Numbered from the stretch's first letter, positions 34,546 through 48,244 are shown. The stretch is DNA of 64,000 nucleotides from Bryum argenteum (GCA_037043015.1 CM073330.1:11240512-11304511), one strand, 5' to 3'. A program made the numbers and translations. The notes: generated from the sequence alone by a model not told the origin.

Positions 34546-36489
34546 TATATAATCCTCCATCAATGACTTCACCGCACATGTTACAACGTGATGCTCTTTT
34601 ATATGGTGATTTCTCAACAAAAGCAAGTCCTTGGTTGCAAGTGCATGAAATAATGGATACGGTGTCACTTGGCTTGTTTTCATCCTACGTGTTCCATACC
34701 CACCAAGAACACTTCAATCTTTTATTAAAATTAAAAGTATATCATATAGAAGCATCATAAGAAGATTAATACCACTCTTTGAAATAAAAAGCACCTATTA
34801 AGTTATTGTAAATTTTGTTCATACTCATTTCAAAACTTGCAACAATAGCTCTTGCACTTATATCACAATTCTCTAAGTATGCTTACCTCGTCAATATCTT
34901 CCGCGAATATTACTTTTGGAAGACTCTTGAAATGGGAGGATTCTCCGTCCAACTTTTCATAGACGAAGTCAATGCTTGATTGTATTTTGTCTTTTTTGAC
35001 ATTCGAAGGTCGTGTTGCGTGTTTTAACGTTTCTAACTTCAAACAAATATTTACAAATGTTGGTCGTTTGGATGGAATTACATTCCAACAACTTCTGAGA
35101 AGTGCACCCAACTCTTCAGGGCAATTGTTTGGAAGACTTGGTCTCTTCCCATTCATAACCTCATCATATAAATATTCCAAAGAATAGCTTCCTATATCCT
35201 TAAAAGGTTGATGAAGAGTCAAGACATGTACGCATGTCATTGCAAAACTAAAGACATCTGTTTTGAACCACATTGCCTTTCCACTTGACTTCAATCCAAC
35301 AATCTTAAGAACCTCTGGAGCCCTGTATACTCCGGTACCAATACCAAATTGTGTTATGGTATTGGATTTTCCAATCTCAACCTCCGTTTTTGAGCTTCCA
35401 TAATCAATTAACTTCACATGCCAATAACCTTTAGAATGCATGGATGTTAACTTATTCACCATCACATTCTGCGGTTTAAGATCACGATGAGCTATACCTT
35501 GATCATGCAAGTAGCACATTCCTCGTGCAATCTGCCAAAAGATGTCCAATGTGACCTCCAAAGAAAATGACACACCCTTCTGATCTTCAATCAATCTAAG
35601 AAGATTCTTGTTCATAAGCTCCATTGCAATGAAGTGAACACTTTCTTGAACCTCCTTCTTTCCCTCTCCTTCCGTACAAGCATTTCCCCAACAGAAGAAT
35701 TGAATAATGTTAGGGTGCTTCAAATGTGCCATAATAGCAGCTTCTTTTAAGAACACCTTTTCAAACCCTTCTCCTTCGCCATGAAATTGTTTTTTGAAAC
35801 AATGTATTCCAAACCATTCACTTCTCCACCCACTTACAACCGATGACCCTGCTCCTGAAAGATAAGAAGTGTTTCTCCATATTCCAGGACAATCAAGACA
35901 CCACATGATTGCTATAGTCACTGGCAAGTTTCTCAAGAAGTGATAAGAGGTCTTTTTCATCTTTCCGTACATCATCGGCACTTGGAGGCTCGAACTTAGA
36001 ACACACCGGAAGGTCACTGGGCAATGTCTCAAATACACCTCGAAAAAATCCCCTCTCAGAATTTACTTCCTCGCAAAAGAGATGGTACGAGAGGCTTATA
36101 TCCAACAAGATCTCTCGAAACGCATTCTCATTTTGCCACTGAAATACTGCGGCACGCCACCATGTTCTCTCCACACAATTCATCAGAAGCAGTTTTCCCT
36201 TTTCGAAATGTCGGTAAAAATCTTGGAGCGTCAATTCCAAGTTCTCATTCGGTAAATCAATACCTTCAACAAGCGATCGAACATTCTCAGTCATCTTTCT
36301 GAGCTTGGTACTTAGGTCCTCACATTGTCTCCGGTTGAGCAAGTATCTTCGAGGAAGAAGGTCGTTCCCAAGATGCATTCTCTCCCATGTCTCCGACTTA
36401 GAACCGGCTTTGATCTTTAAGGCCTTTTTTAAGAGGCGATCCATTTCGATGATGCTTTCGAACGTGAGGTGGCACTGCCACATACAATC

Positions 36490-38160
36490 TCATTTAACTC
36501 TTGTATTCGGTAGCTTGAGAAACTAGGTAACTACATGATAATTTGGTGCATAACATGCCCGTTTGTACGATGATTGTGAATTCTCCATCTTACACTGGCT
36601 ACAGGGGCATCGATTGAAATCGAGACCGGATTATTCAGTGCGGCGCCTTTTCTAAAAGCACAGAGAAGAGCCCAGAATTGAGTATTATTCTATATGTTCC
36701 ATGGACATCGCACCTGCAGCTGAAAGGTTCTGATTATGTAGGAAGTAGACCATGAATACAGGGTTTACCGAAGTAGTACTTTTTATATTCTTTATCTCTG
36801 GCAACCTTCCTATCTGAGTAACCATGACAGGCCAGACTGCTTCTAAAAGCAGAGGTTTCAGCGATGTACTACACCGATGTGTTTTAAGTGGTACAAGATT
36901 CAGCCATACTAACAAGGCCTTATATCCAGGAAGTCTGCCTCTAGCAACATTCAGTAATGTAACCTGTTTGTACACTCGGCCTAACGAAGTTGTTAAAAAA
37001 AGAACAAGAGGGTTACAATAAACAATGTGCTTCTCCATTTGTTCATCAGAAAAGATCGCGGACACCATTATTCCTTATCCGAAAAGGAGTGCAACAACTT
37101 CTTTCAGACAACATTAACAAGGAAGAGAAGAGGATGTGCTAGTCATACTCACAGGAAGATACCGATTCTGGACGGCCTTTCTTTCAGATGACACCAGACT
37201 CGAATAGTATCGAACGTCAACTTCGTATACGACCTTCAAGATTCTTCAATGACTGAAAGCCAAATAAAATTCGCACCGTTCTTGTAATGACACCGTGATC
37301 GATAAGCCCGCCGAAGAATGAAAAGTAACTGTTGACAGTCACGAGTGTTGCAAATATTCGGCAATAACTTCTCAGAGTCTCAGTCAAAGCCCCAACTCCT
37401 TATCGACCATTAAGATACTTCATCGCTGGAGTGCTGAACAAACGTCCCGCCATGCCCGTTCTGAACAAAGCTGAGTGTAGAGCTCGATAAGAAAGCTTCA
37501 GAAGAATGAACAATAACCTATAACAGCCACGGGTGATGCAGATAACCGGTTATAATCTCTTTCACTAGATCACCAATGTTCACGCAGTAATCAACGCCCA
37601 ACTACCTTCACGATACCTCACTACCAGTACGTCACATACACTTAGCACCATGTCGGTAATGACAAATCTCAATAACCTAGTCGAAGAATGAACAGTAACT
37701 AGTCACCACCACTAGTGTCGGAAAGAATCGGTTACAAATTCTGTTTAGAAACTCACCGAATAAACCTTATTGCTCAACGCCCAACTTCGTTAACGACCTT
37801 CAAAATACTTCCCTTCCAGAACGCCGCATCATTTTCTCCCCATGCCGGAAGCGACAAAACTCGAAGAATCCGTCACGAGTGCTGTGAATGGAAAACGGTA
37901 CGAAGTCTTTACCACCCGTCCACAGTCTGACTCATGCCAAGGACAACGAGATCTTTGCGCGATGATGCACGATTACCAGTTCGGTCGCTCGAAAGATGGC
38001 TAATGGGGAACGCACAAACAGAGCTTTGGTGGTTCTGCGCCATCGACTTGTGTAACGCCTCAGCACCGAGCAGTTCCTGGAGAGCTCGATCGAAGCATAT
38101 TCTGTAAACGCGTAGCACTGTGTTCGAGGAAGCGGGAAGGAAACTGTTACTGTAGGTTCC
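36490..38160. repeat. 5' flank of kinase-DC1 copy 2
   Basis: Matches the copy-1 flank: 'acactggctacaggggcatc' is shared near 9210 and 36595, followed by the same degenerate units and by the distal 'gcgccat.gacttgtgtaac' block near 38040. The short frame homologous to 9655-9906 and 11963-12268 is broken here, which argues against it being a gene. Confidence 0.65.
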
Positions 38161-38192
38161 TGCTTGGGTTATAATTTGACAAAACGTATTAA

Positions 38193-38449
38193 GGTAGACT
38201 GTCCTAAAAGCGCCACCTTAAGAGATCTGACCTATTTTTAGCACTACTAAATTCAATATAAAATTATGACCACATTCGAAATAGGTGTTCGGGAGGATTG
38301 CAAAAATTTGCAACATGTAATTCGCATTGGTGAATTTTATACAAAATTCCAAATGCGTTATATACAAATGAGGTACATCTATATTGTCACAATCTACAAA
38401 TGAGGTATAGATCGCTTTTGGGTACAGAGCGCTTTTAGGACTGCCTACC
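38193..38449. mobile_element. MITE with 21-bp imperfect inverted ends
   Basis: Ends are 'ggtagactgtcctaaaagcg' (38193) and 'cgcttttaggactgcctacc' (to 38449), with two mismatches in 21. The interior is AT-rich and non-coding. The target duplication is unclear. Confidence 0.6.
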
Positions 38450-38450
38450 A

Positions 38451-38579
38451 TAGGTGACGCAAAAGGAGCCCCTAGTTATGGAAAATAACCAGTGGGGCAT
38501 TCTTCCGAGCTGCGGGAACGGCAAGGGAGGTGCCCCACTGGATATTTTCCATAACTAGGGGCTCCTTTTGAGTTACCTA
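38451..38579. mobile_element. Long perfect-looking hairpin (fold-back element)
   Basis: The arms 38451-38499 and 38531-38579 are inverted repeats of ~49 bp with about three mismatches, around a 31-nt loop. The arms start TAGGTGACGCAAAAGGAGCC and TAGGTAACTCAAAAGGAGCC when both are read inward. It abuts the preceding MITE. 'cataattgcagttcaa' right after it and 'ttgaagtgcagttatg' near 38980 form a further inverted pair, so a second element may span about 38580-38998. Confidence 0.75.
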
Positions 38580-39474
38580 GCATAATTGCAGTTCAAAACT
38601 TTTAAGAAAAACTAATTTATCCCTCCCCGCATATTAAAAAAAAAGTTCAAAAATCCAAAAAAATATCATTTACTCTCCAAAAAAAATTCAAAAAATTGCA
38701 TAAACTTGGGAATAACTCAATCATCATACTTCCCAAAAAAAAAAAAAAAAATTAAAAATAAATAAATAAATAAAAAATCATTTATCCCTTACTAATTGCC
38801 CGTAGAAAAAAACAGGGTATAAAAACCCCCTCCCCCTTCCTTCTTACAAAACAACAAATGAAGGCCGTTGATCTCCAAGTTCAACGGTGCAAAAATGTTG
38901 AAGACCATAACGATGGGTTATGGGAAATAACCACAGTTCCCTCAACCAATGAGGAGGTGCCACCTCTATAGTTTTTGCTTGAAGTGCAGTTATGACTGAT
39001 AATTTTCAAAAATAATTGTATAAACTTGAACACAATATTACAATATGATGTTCATTCTAGTATTAAATAGTATTATAGAGTGATAGTGTATCAAAAATTT
39101 ACTATTTATGGCAAGATTTGATATGCAAATGAAAAGTAATAAAGTTGGATCAAATTGTCCTACCTACACATTTCAATTTTTCATGACCACAATTCTTAAT
39201 AAAATTATTTTTAAACAATGTACATGCAAGAAAATATGGTTCTTATCAGAGCTAATTTTCATCATTTGGTAAACTTCTCTTCACGGGTGAACTTCTCCAA
39301 TGGACTTCTTCAATAAAACTTCTCCTTTAGGTGTTTAGACTACAACAGATTAAGACTCCTTAAAAAAATAATTATTACCTTCAACTCTTCTCTGACACAT
39401 TCACCATTTGCTTCACATAACCATGTCTAGAATGGACATTCTTGAGGCCTTCTCCACCACCGCCGTAGTGTAAA

Positions 39475-40760
39475 CCGGCCCTAAGTGTTTCGTCCGATTC
39501 CAATGCTCCGCGTTTTCTGACTCACTACAGTACTGTACTATAATCGGCGCTAGAGAATAGACTCACTACAATACGGCATGCTTGGACCCAGCAACGACAA
39601 CTTCTCGTCACCTTGGCTTCCATTTGGAAGAAGCATCGTGAACGATGAGCTGGTAACTTGTAATTTCTCGTGTAAGTCTCTTACGCGCTAATGATGCAAC
39701 AGCATAGATACCATCCCCTATTTGCAGCAGAGGATCCAACAGTGTTCTTACCGGCCGAATCCTCCTCGTGTGGCACAGTGTTTCTCGGAATATGCTTGCA
39801 AGCTCTCCAGGAACTGCTCGATGCTGAGACGTCACACCAGTCGATGGCGCAGAAGCATCAAACTCCTCAGCAGAGCTCTGTTGCGTTTCCGAATAGCGTT
39901 TCCGAGGAAGTGAATTGGTGATGTTGCAACATCGCGCAAAAATCTCGTTGTCCTTGGCATGAATCAGGCTGTAGATGGGAGGTAAAGTCTTCGTATCGTT
40001 TTCATTCACAGCGAACGTGAATGTGACTAGTTATCGTTCATTCTTCGACTGGCTCATCGAGTTTTGTCGCTGCGGGCACGGTGCCTGGGAAGTTGATGCA
40101 GCATTCTGGAAGTGAGGTATCTTGAAGATTTTTGACGAAGTTGGGCGTTGATTGATAAGGTGACTTTTGACGTATCTTGAAGGGCGTTGACTACTGCGTG
40201 GAGATTTGTGATCTAATGAAAGAGGAGATTGTGAGCAATCATCTGCAGCATGCACCGTTCTGACCGGTCACTATTCATATCGAGCTCCTACTCAAGTTTT
40301 TTCAGAACGGGGACGGTGCTAACTTTATTTGGCATTTTGGCAGGGAACTATCTTGAACGGAGTTGGGCGTTGACTGCTACGGTGTCATTTGTGGAGTTAC
40401 TGAAAGTGAGTTCGTGACTGATGATCACAACACTCGTGACTGTGACTAGTAACTATTCACACTCTTCGAATGGTTTGATCGGCTTATTAAGCTCATCACT
40501 CAAGTTTTGACAGTCCAGAAACAGTGCAAATTTTATTTGGCATTCCGGCAGTGACAAATCCCGAACGTTAGACTTTGTAAACTACGAAGCGTTTGGTGGT
40601 CTACTGATTGAGAGGTTGTGGCCGATAATTAGCCGCACTCGTGACTGTGGCCAGTCAGTACTCGATCTTCTCCTGGCTTGTCGAGCGCTACACTCGAGTT
40701 CTGTCATCACTAGCCCGGTACGAGGTTTTTGGCATTGAAGAAACTTGAGGGTCACGTACA
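39475..40760. repeat. Inverted copy of the kinase-DC1 5' flank
   Basis: It is the reverse complement of the flanks at 9200-13500 and 36590-38160: 'cggcatgcttggacccagca' here against 'tgctgggttcaagcatgccg' at 13323. It lies upstream of the plus-strand remnant at 40767, so flank and gene were duplicated together in inverted orientation. Confidence 0.65.
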
Positions 40761-40766
40761 TCTTAC

Positions 40767-42185
40767 TTGAAGTGGAATTTGAGTATTGCGCTGAGCCCTG
40801 TACATTGTAACGTGGATATGCCTCCACATTGTGTGGATTACATGTATGAAGAGACATGCTGTTTGAATGAAACTTGTGAGAAAATCATGATTGAGAAAGA
40901 GAGCAAAGATGTGCAAGCAAAAGTCATATTGATTTCAAAGATAATGGACAGGATTTCATCTTACTCTGATTCTGAAGCAAAATCATCAACACACACGCCA
41001 CCGTCAGGTACACAAAACCAATGATTCCAAATAAAGAAAATAGTCATATCCTTTACGTTTGTTGTGAAATTTGATTCCATCTAATACTAAGATTGTTTTT
41101 GTGAACCAAATCAATCACTCGCATTTATTTGCACTGATAGAAGAAAACTAACAGATTGCCACTTGATGCTGTGATGAAGCTGTCAAGAAGGTTCACCCAC
41201 GAATTCATGTGCTGAAAACATCCTACCGGAGCCATGGAAGTTCGGATTTAGCCAATGGTGTGAATGAACAGAAAAGAATAATATCTATTCTAACGGCAGA
41301 AAAAATCAAGGCTACGAAGTTGGCATTAAACAAGTCGCGAGAAGACCCATCGGAAATGCTAGAAAAGAAAAGGTGGAGAATCTCCAAAGCATTGCCAATG
41401 CATATGAGGATGAGAAAAAGAACCTGGTAGCAGCTGTGCACGAGAGTGAAGAAGCAGCAACAACTTGTGAAGGAGGAAATAACCATTCAAGAAGATTCCT
41501 AAGTGCCCATGACCTCGGATTGAAGTGTTCTTACAACCTCTCAAGAAATCTGCAAGTTAGATTGGTGATGCTATTGCTAATTAATTGCTAATTGCTAATT
41601 GCTAATTGCTAATTGCTAATTGCTAATTGCTCTTCAAGCTGGCATGAAGAGTGGTTACAACCTCTGAAGAAAGCTGCAAGATTGGTGATGCAATTGCTAA
41701 TTAATCTTCAAGCTGGCATGAAGAGTGGTTGCTTTGGTTTACTTCGTGAGAAGCCAGGCCATGAGCACATCGTTCCAGGCATAACCAGAAACTCGGGTAT
41801 GGGGCTTGGAGAAGAACTTGCAAAGTATTTAGAGCCAATACTTGTCTAGCATGCGGGTTGCAGATTGTGAGGGACAACATCACAAGTACAAAGGATGACC
41901 TTGCCAGATTAGAATCCATTTCCATACCTAATTTGGGAGCAGGTTTCATATGGGACTTGAGTGCCATCAACAAAATCAAAGGCACAAAGAATATGGAAGT
42001 GCTTAAGCAAGATGCAGTTTCTTCATCAAAGTGGTTTGTGAATTAGAATGAAATGTATGGACAAAACTTCAAAGAGAGTTATGGTTTGCATTGCATTTGT
42101 TACAAAGGAACTCATGAGGGCATTCCTCCATGTCACAAAGCCAACTTGGCTTTGTGAGAAGCGTTCTCATGATGGTTTATAAAGG
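40767..42185 (+). pseudogene. Kinase-DC1 gene, copy 3, truncated remnant
   Basis: Only the end of the last DC1 module (VDMPPHCVDYMYEE..., to donor CAG|GTACAC at 41008) and exon 3 (from acceptor GAAG at 41179) remain. The kinase and most DC1 modules are missing; the 5' flank runs directly into the remnant at ~40760. Exon 3 keeps recognisable pieces in shifting frames: NEQKRIISILTAEKIKATK, GCFGLLREKPGHEHIVPG and WDLSAINKIKGTKNMEVL. It contains an internal duplication of ~120 bp (two 'gcaag.ttagattggtgatg' and 'cttcaagctggcatgaagag' blocks) with a 7-bp repeat expansion between them, and it lacks the conserved C-terminus. Confidence 0.8.
41570..41632. repeat. 7-bp microsatellite ATTGCTA inside pseudogene copy 3
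   Basis: About seven copies of attgcta lie where the intact gene has the single 'caattgctcattgatct' sequence. They probably arose by slippage from that site. Confidence 0.85.
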
Positions 42186-45100
42186 GGGTATATTGCAGAG
42201 TATTTAGAGCCAATCATTACTTGTTATTTCATTGCACATCTTAGTTTAAATTAGTTTTGAAGTGAAATCAAATTAAATTTTTCATTAATATTTATTTTGT
42301 GAACATTTGTACATTGTTTGGTGAGAGCCAACCAAACAATTATTTCATATATGAGCCAAATTTGACAATACATTTGGAGATTTCCAACTTTTTTGCATAG
42401 AATTGAACACCATAGAGTGTTCATTTTAGTTTTAAAAGTGAAAATGTACCAAGAAACTTATTACTCTACTACACAATATGATAGATAGGCAAATTGATTC
42501 AAAATCTAATCAAATTTGCATGTATATAGATTATAATTCTTCATGAACAAATTTTTGTTGAATTTTTTTGATACAATGTCCATGTAGGGAATTTGAAGTA
42601 GTGTTCACCATTTGGTGAATTTCTCTTCACCGGTGAACTTCTCTTCACCGGTGAACTTCTCCTCTGAACTCCTCCAGTAGACTTCTCCTCAAGGTGTAAG
42701 TTTAGATTACAACCGGTCAACGCTTCTCAAAACATATTATTGTGGTTAATTCTTCTCCGGCACATTCACCATTTGCCTCATATAACGATATCTTGGCCAA
42801 GCATTTTTGACCGACCAGAGGCCTTCTCCACAGTAGTGTAAACAAGCCCTAATATTTTATGATCTCGCAATCTTTGACGCTCCATGACTCAAAATATGAC
42901 CCACATAATTTACAATATGTCTACTACAAGATGAAACTTGTTGATATCTGATTAGAGTCGTTCCATTTAGGGAATAAGAGAGGTTGCGTTTTTGTTTTAG
43001 ATAAGGTTGTAATGTTGATCAAAGGTAGTTGCCCAAAACTTTTTTAAGTGCCTCTTTTCCATGGAATGCATGGATCTCCCAAGCTCTGTAATGAATTTAT
43101 TTCAAATGTTTTGTAAAACTTTCCATGAATGATGGTACTTTCCAAGACCCTAAGGTTATGGTTCGCATATCATCTTGTAAAAATTTAAAAAAATTGTTCA
43201 TTTACTTGCCAAATTTGGGAAAAGTTGAAGCTTCCTACCCCCTACGAGATTGAGATTGTCAAGAAAGAGTTGAGCTCACATACTAATGTTGGAAGTTGAT
43301 GCAGGGTGCACATTCATTGTGTTTTAGATATTTTTAATGCTACCAATCAATTTCGATGAATTTTCAAACAAAGCGTGTCTAGAAATTACTATGAAAAATA
43401 GAAAATTAGGCAATTTGAATGAACAAGCAACTTGCAATAATAATTTATCATTTGCATCACACAATTGCTTATAGTAATTTACTAAAGGACCCATCCCACA
43501 TATTTTGAATGAAAAATGGTTGAAGGGACAAATATCCACATAAACAAATTATTGCCCAAAAAATATATACCCCGATGTTTAGAAGTTAATGCGGTGCTTT
43601 AACACTTTTTTTTTCATATAGTCTACAAAAATGAAAATCAATACTCCTTGTGTCCCAAAATATTTAATCAATACGCACATTGCAATTTGTTACAAAAAGT
43701 CTCATCGATTTGAAACAAGTTTAAATAATGGGGGCCCTTTGATCACCTCATTACAATCTATGAAGTTCTTTGATCATCATTCTACTTTAATATGTACTTG
43801 CTCTATTTCTCTGCTCATCATTCACAATTTGAAAAAGCACAATGATCACTTAATGTCAATTTGCAACTCCCACGCCATTAATTTTACATTGACTTGCACT
43901 CCTCGTTGGTGAGAACGACATGTTTTGATGGTTGAGCAACTTCTTAGTTTACTCATAGCACCTCTCATCCTTATCTCATTATTATCAATTAAGGTGTGGG
44001 AATGGGATTCTTGATCAATCAATTTTTGTCTTTTGCAAGCTAAAATTTTATGATATCTAAGCAAACCCTAAACTGACGGTTTTAATTTTTAAGATTGACC
44101 TTATGCTCAACCGATTTGCAATACCAATTTGGGACAAAGAGAGAGAAGATTTTTACAAATTTCAATCAAACACAAGCCTTACTGAAGAACACAAACTAGA
44201 ACCACGACCTTGAGGCGTAGCAAATTTGGTCGACTACTTCTTTGATCAACATGCATGTCTAACCTCAACACTATTACACATTCTTATATATTTCAATACA
44301 AAGTTACTCTAAAGAGTCAGCCATAGAGCCAATTTACTCTATGTGCATGGGCAAGTTAAGTAGAGGATTTGACAAAGTGGAATAATTATCTTTGGACTCT
44401 TCAAAATTATGGACATTAGTGAGTAAATAAACTATCAACCCTCAAAACTATTATGTATCTTTCACAAAGTCCACTCTAGTGGATCACTGGTACTGCCCTA
44501 GTTATGAGCATTCTAAACTTAATTTCGATGAAGGACTTTGACCTCTTTTTGCACTATAATTTGTAGAGGTAGAGTGAAATAAATTTTATGAATTGTTGAA
44601 ACATTAACCCTAAACTCCCATGGTGTTTTGTGAGCTCCAAACTCCAAAATTGCAATTCCATACCACCTTGTAAACTTTGAAGTGTGAGAATATTTTTTTA
44701 CAATTTTTTGAAACTTTCAACCGTATGATCTTGAAGAGAACTATTATTAGAGGTAGTGGCTGAAATTTCAACCGTTGGATCGTAGCCATTTGTAAGATTG
44801 TAACATTCGAAGTTGATGCAATTTTTTTTCAGCAAACATAGTCAACTTTGTGCAAAGGAAAACGTGATGCTTATTACCTTAAACATCTAGCTCATATTTT
44901 TTTCCATGTATATAACCAAGTTGGGCGTGCCCATGCAAAATTTTAGACATTCATTTTGCTTTTTGAACCTTCATGCAATTTAAATACTAGAAGAAGGTAG
45001 AAATGAAGGATTTGGTAAAACATGCACCACATTTATTGTACATGGTTTAGGGGAAAAATGAACGTTGAGTATATACCTTCTTGAGTTATTGAATTTCAAG

Positions 45101-47241
45101 AAAAAAAGAAATTCAAAAAAATTCCAAAAGCTCAAATTTTGGCAAATTTTGAAAGAAAAAATTGAAATATCAAAGAAAACTTTGAATCTAGCTCTTGTAA
45201 TTTTTGAAGGGTGCCCTTGTAGGATTGGTAAAAGTTTCAACTTGGGTCACTTGGAAACCTAAGTACAAAATCAATCAAGAAAAGATTTCTAAAAAGAAAT
45301 TTAAAAAAAAAGGTAAAACCAAAAGTTTTTTTCTGCCCGCCCCAAGGCTGAAATCTAAAATTTGCGTTTAAGAACTTCATAGGTGGAGTTTGACTTTGCA
45401 AATTTTCCCACATACACCTTGTAGTGTAAGGAACATCCAGTAAAAATCTTAGGCAAAAATATTACTTTTAACATCTTAACGTAGGCTGCCGAAATCGCAA
45501 ACCTCCTAATCGGAGGCCTTGGTAGTTTAGGGGTTAATTGGTCTTTTAGAATGAATAATTATAATAATAATTGAAAATTTTAAAATAATAATTTTTGTCA
45601 ACATGTGCTTGAAGGCAGAGGTGCCTCAGTCCGCATACATGTACATGGAGCTGACCTAGCAAACTGCACTAAAAATACCTTTATGGCCAAGCCAACGAGT
45701 GGTCGCATCTCCACATGGCCTTCTACTCAAGGCGTAAGGGTGCTCGTCCTATATGCCGGTGACTCGGTGGTTGTAATATATTGCATATGTGCAACACTTC
45801 TTCTATGTGGTATGTGGGAATCCTAAATGATCTTGAACTCCCACCACATGCATCAATGCATGGGATTGGTACTTTTGTCCGCACAAGCTTTTTCTTGGGA
45901 GGGGTAAAAAATGCTCCCTATGCGTACTCAAAATTAGAGTCTTGAACATCATTTTGAAGTCAAAAGTTTATCAAAAATCTACTTAGAATTAAGGTTATCG
46001 GAGTATGGATGCTTCTCCAACCTTCACATTGCAAATACATACTTTTGTATATGTCAAGATTAGTTTTTGTATTTCCTAATACTCATGATTATGAACCCTT
46101 ATAAAATTTTCAAAAAAAAAATTTAAAAAAAAAAAAAAAAAAAAATTGTAAGTGGAAGATTCTTGACACAAGAACAAGACTTGATATGCTGTAATAACCA
46201 TACTTAGCGCAGGGTTTGTCTTATGCGACACTCTCAAACGTGAGATAGACACAACACACTACACACAAATGTTCACCCTTGGAGGAGGTAAACGAAATCG
46301 AAGAGGCAAATGTTCATGTTTTTACTCTCCATTTTCTAGTATGGTTAGACATTCCCACTGAACTCGACGTCAAACGGACATGTCGAACATGACAATTTAG
46401 ACAAACATTACAAAAAATGTGTCATGTAAGACAAAATGTAAGTCTTATAAATCCCTCAAAAAAACAAAAAAAAAATGAATTAGCACATAGGGGCAAAATT
46501 CCCATGTCACGTGGTTTTAGTTCGTTACTAGAGCTTCCAATCACATCCATCAATAGCGTACAATTCAAGGCGAAAATCTAGCAACTTAATGAACGGAATC
46601 AACGCAATCCACGTGAGTTATGCATTCAAAGGTGCTCGAATTTTGTAGTAAGCTAAGCAAGGAGCACCACACACTTTTGTGCACATCAAAAAGGGTAGAT
46701 TCTTGGGTTGGCAACCGTATTTGATGAGAATGAGTATCTATTCTCTTGTTGTGCTTTGTGCCATGTGGAATAAAAGCTTAGCATGGAAGGCATTTGGTTC
46801 ATATACAATGTTCGTATGCATAAACCAAAAAAATGGTACCCAATTTGATGCAGTTAGAGAAATTGTACAACCACAATTGAATGTTGGAATTTGAAATGAA
46901 TGAATGTGAGCCTTTAGTTTGGTTGGCCTACCATATACCATGAATTGTATGTGGAGGACCATTCTGAGAATAAATATGATTCTGATGCATATAGTGGAGG
47001 GATTGTCAATGGAGTGCAAGATTTTATTCACAAGAATAGGTACAAAATTATGTCTATTCTTGCTTGTGTAGAATAGTTTCTTGTTGATGCATGTACTTTT
47101 ATTATACACATATGCCCATCCTAGAAAAATTCCTAGAACTCAAAAAAATAAATTATTTCGATTTTTTTATTTTTTTATTCAAAAGCTCATACATGCACTT
47201 AGTGACCTTTCCGATTTTTCTTAAACCAAAAATTTGTTTAA

Positions 47242-47491
47242 CCCCTAAAGGTTCTTGATGCAAAATTGTAAAAATAGACATTCCCCTACTTCAGGCCTTA
47301 AAACTCTCAATCTAAGCATTATTTGGAAGATCCAACCCTAGGATCTTAAATTTAACTTACCCTTCCGTTCACATGTCAAAATTGAACCGTTGTTTCTTCT
47401 TCATTTGTGATATTATAATAGTCAAAGTTGGCTGAAATCTGTTTCAGCGATGACTCCAAAAAGCAGTTTTCGCTTTCTTAGACCTTTAGGG
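47242..47491. mobile_element. TTAA-flanked MITE, CCCCTAAAGGT ends (copy A)
   Basis: TTAA|CCCCTAAAGGTTCTTGATGC at the left and CTTAGACCTTTAGGGG|TTAA at the right. It shares its interior with 56756-57011: 'aaactcaatctaagca', 'agaagatccaacc', 'aaagttggctgaa', 'tttcgctttctt'. Non-coding. Confidence 0.7.
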
Positions 47492-47784
47492 GTTAACGCA
47501 ATACATGTTTTAACGCGATACATGTTTTACTATATTCATTGTTGTTTTTAGACCTTTTAGGAAATAATTTTCATGAAGGTCAAAAAGCATGATAAGGGGC
47601 GCTTTACAACGAAGTTCGAGCTGTACATGGAGCCTAAGAAGGGCAAAAATCCTCTCAACGTAATTGGTTTGTTTCTTGTAGTTTGAAAAATAAACCGATA
47701 ACATTGGGAGGATTTCCCCCCTCCTTTGGCCCTATGAATAACATTGAGAGGACTTCTCTCTTCCTTTGGCCTTCTTCTTCTTCT

Positions 47785-47820
<36 letters not shown>

Positions 47821-48244
47821 TTTTTTACGTGACATTACGATCTCAGGCACTGCCAATTGGAGTCTTGAATTGTCACTGGAAGAGGGTAGGTTTGTAAAGT
47901 TGTAAAAGACAATTGGATCATAGAACAGGTCAACAAATCTCGAGATATTTATGTCTCAATTTTCAATTCAATTATGGCCCCCAAATCACCAAAAATTACA
48001 AAGATGACCTTATCTTAAATTTAGCTAAAAACAAGAGGGGCATGCTCAATGTACTTAAGTTAGCATGGCAACGCCGCGAGGGCATACTAATTTAATTATT
48101 AAAAAATAGAATTTTCAAAATATTTAACCAATCATTGTGGTGGAAAGAAGTGAATGGACGATGAGAAAGAAGAAGCCAAGGAAACCACCCTAACATTTGA
48201 TATTTTTGCATTTAGCATTTAACTGGGTGGCTGAGACTAAAAAA

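Larger units (their letters stand above)
31183..36483 (-). pseudogene. Kinase-DC1 gene, copy 2, disrupted
   Basis: Same order and orientation as the intact gene at 5181-9110. Remnants of exon 1 lie at 36483 to ~35925 (helical region) and ~35925-34887 (kinase with HRDLKPQN, IDYGSS and YRAPEVL). Between them ~60 codons present in copy 1 (GSEYCPTPKELP...) are deleted and the frame shifts. Exon 2 (34684-32361) is split after its first DC1 half-module by a 1459-bp CACTA element at 33087-34545; the remaining modules (CSFC, CDRC, CAFC) are intact. Exon 3 (32177-31183) is uninterrupted and ends YPPYFREE. Splice sites match copy 1. Kinase and C-terminal parts keep long open frames, so partial products are conceivable, but the full protein cannot be made. 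Confidence 0.75.

Noticed and set aside
39240..42860. LTR retrotransposon with two terminal repeats
   Set aside because: The direct repeats are short and diverged; no TG...CA ends, primer-binding site, gag or pol is seen between them.
47763..47826. Polyadenylated retroposon tail on the minus strand
   Set aside because: A CTT/T simple repeat with no recognisable body or target duplication.
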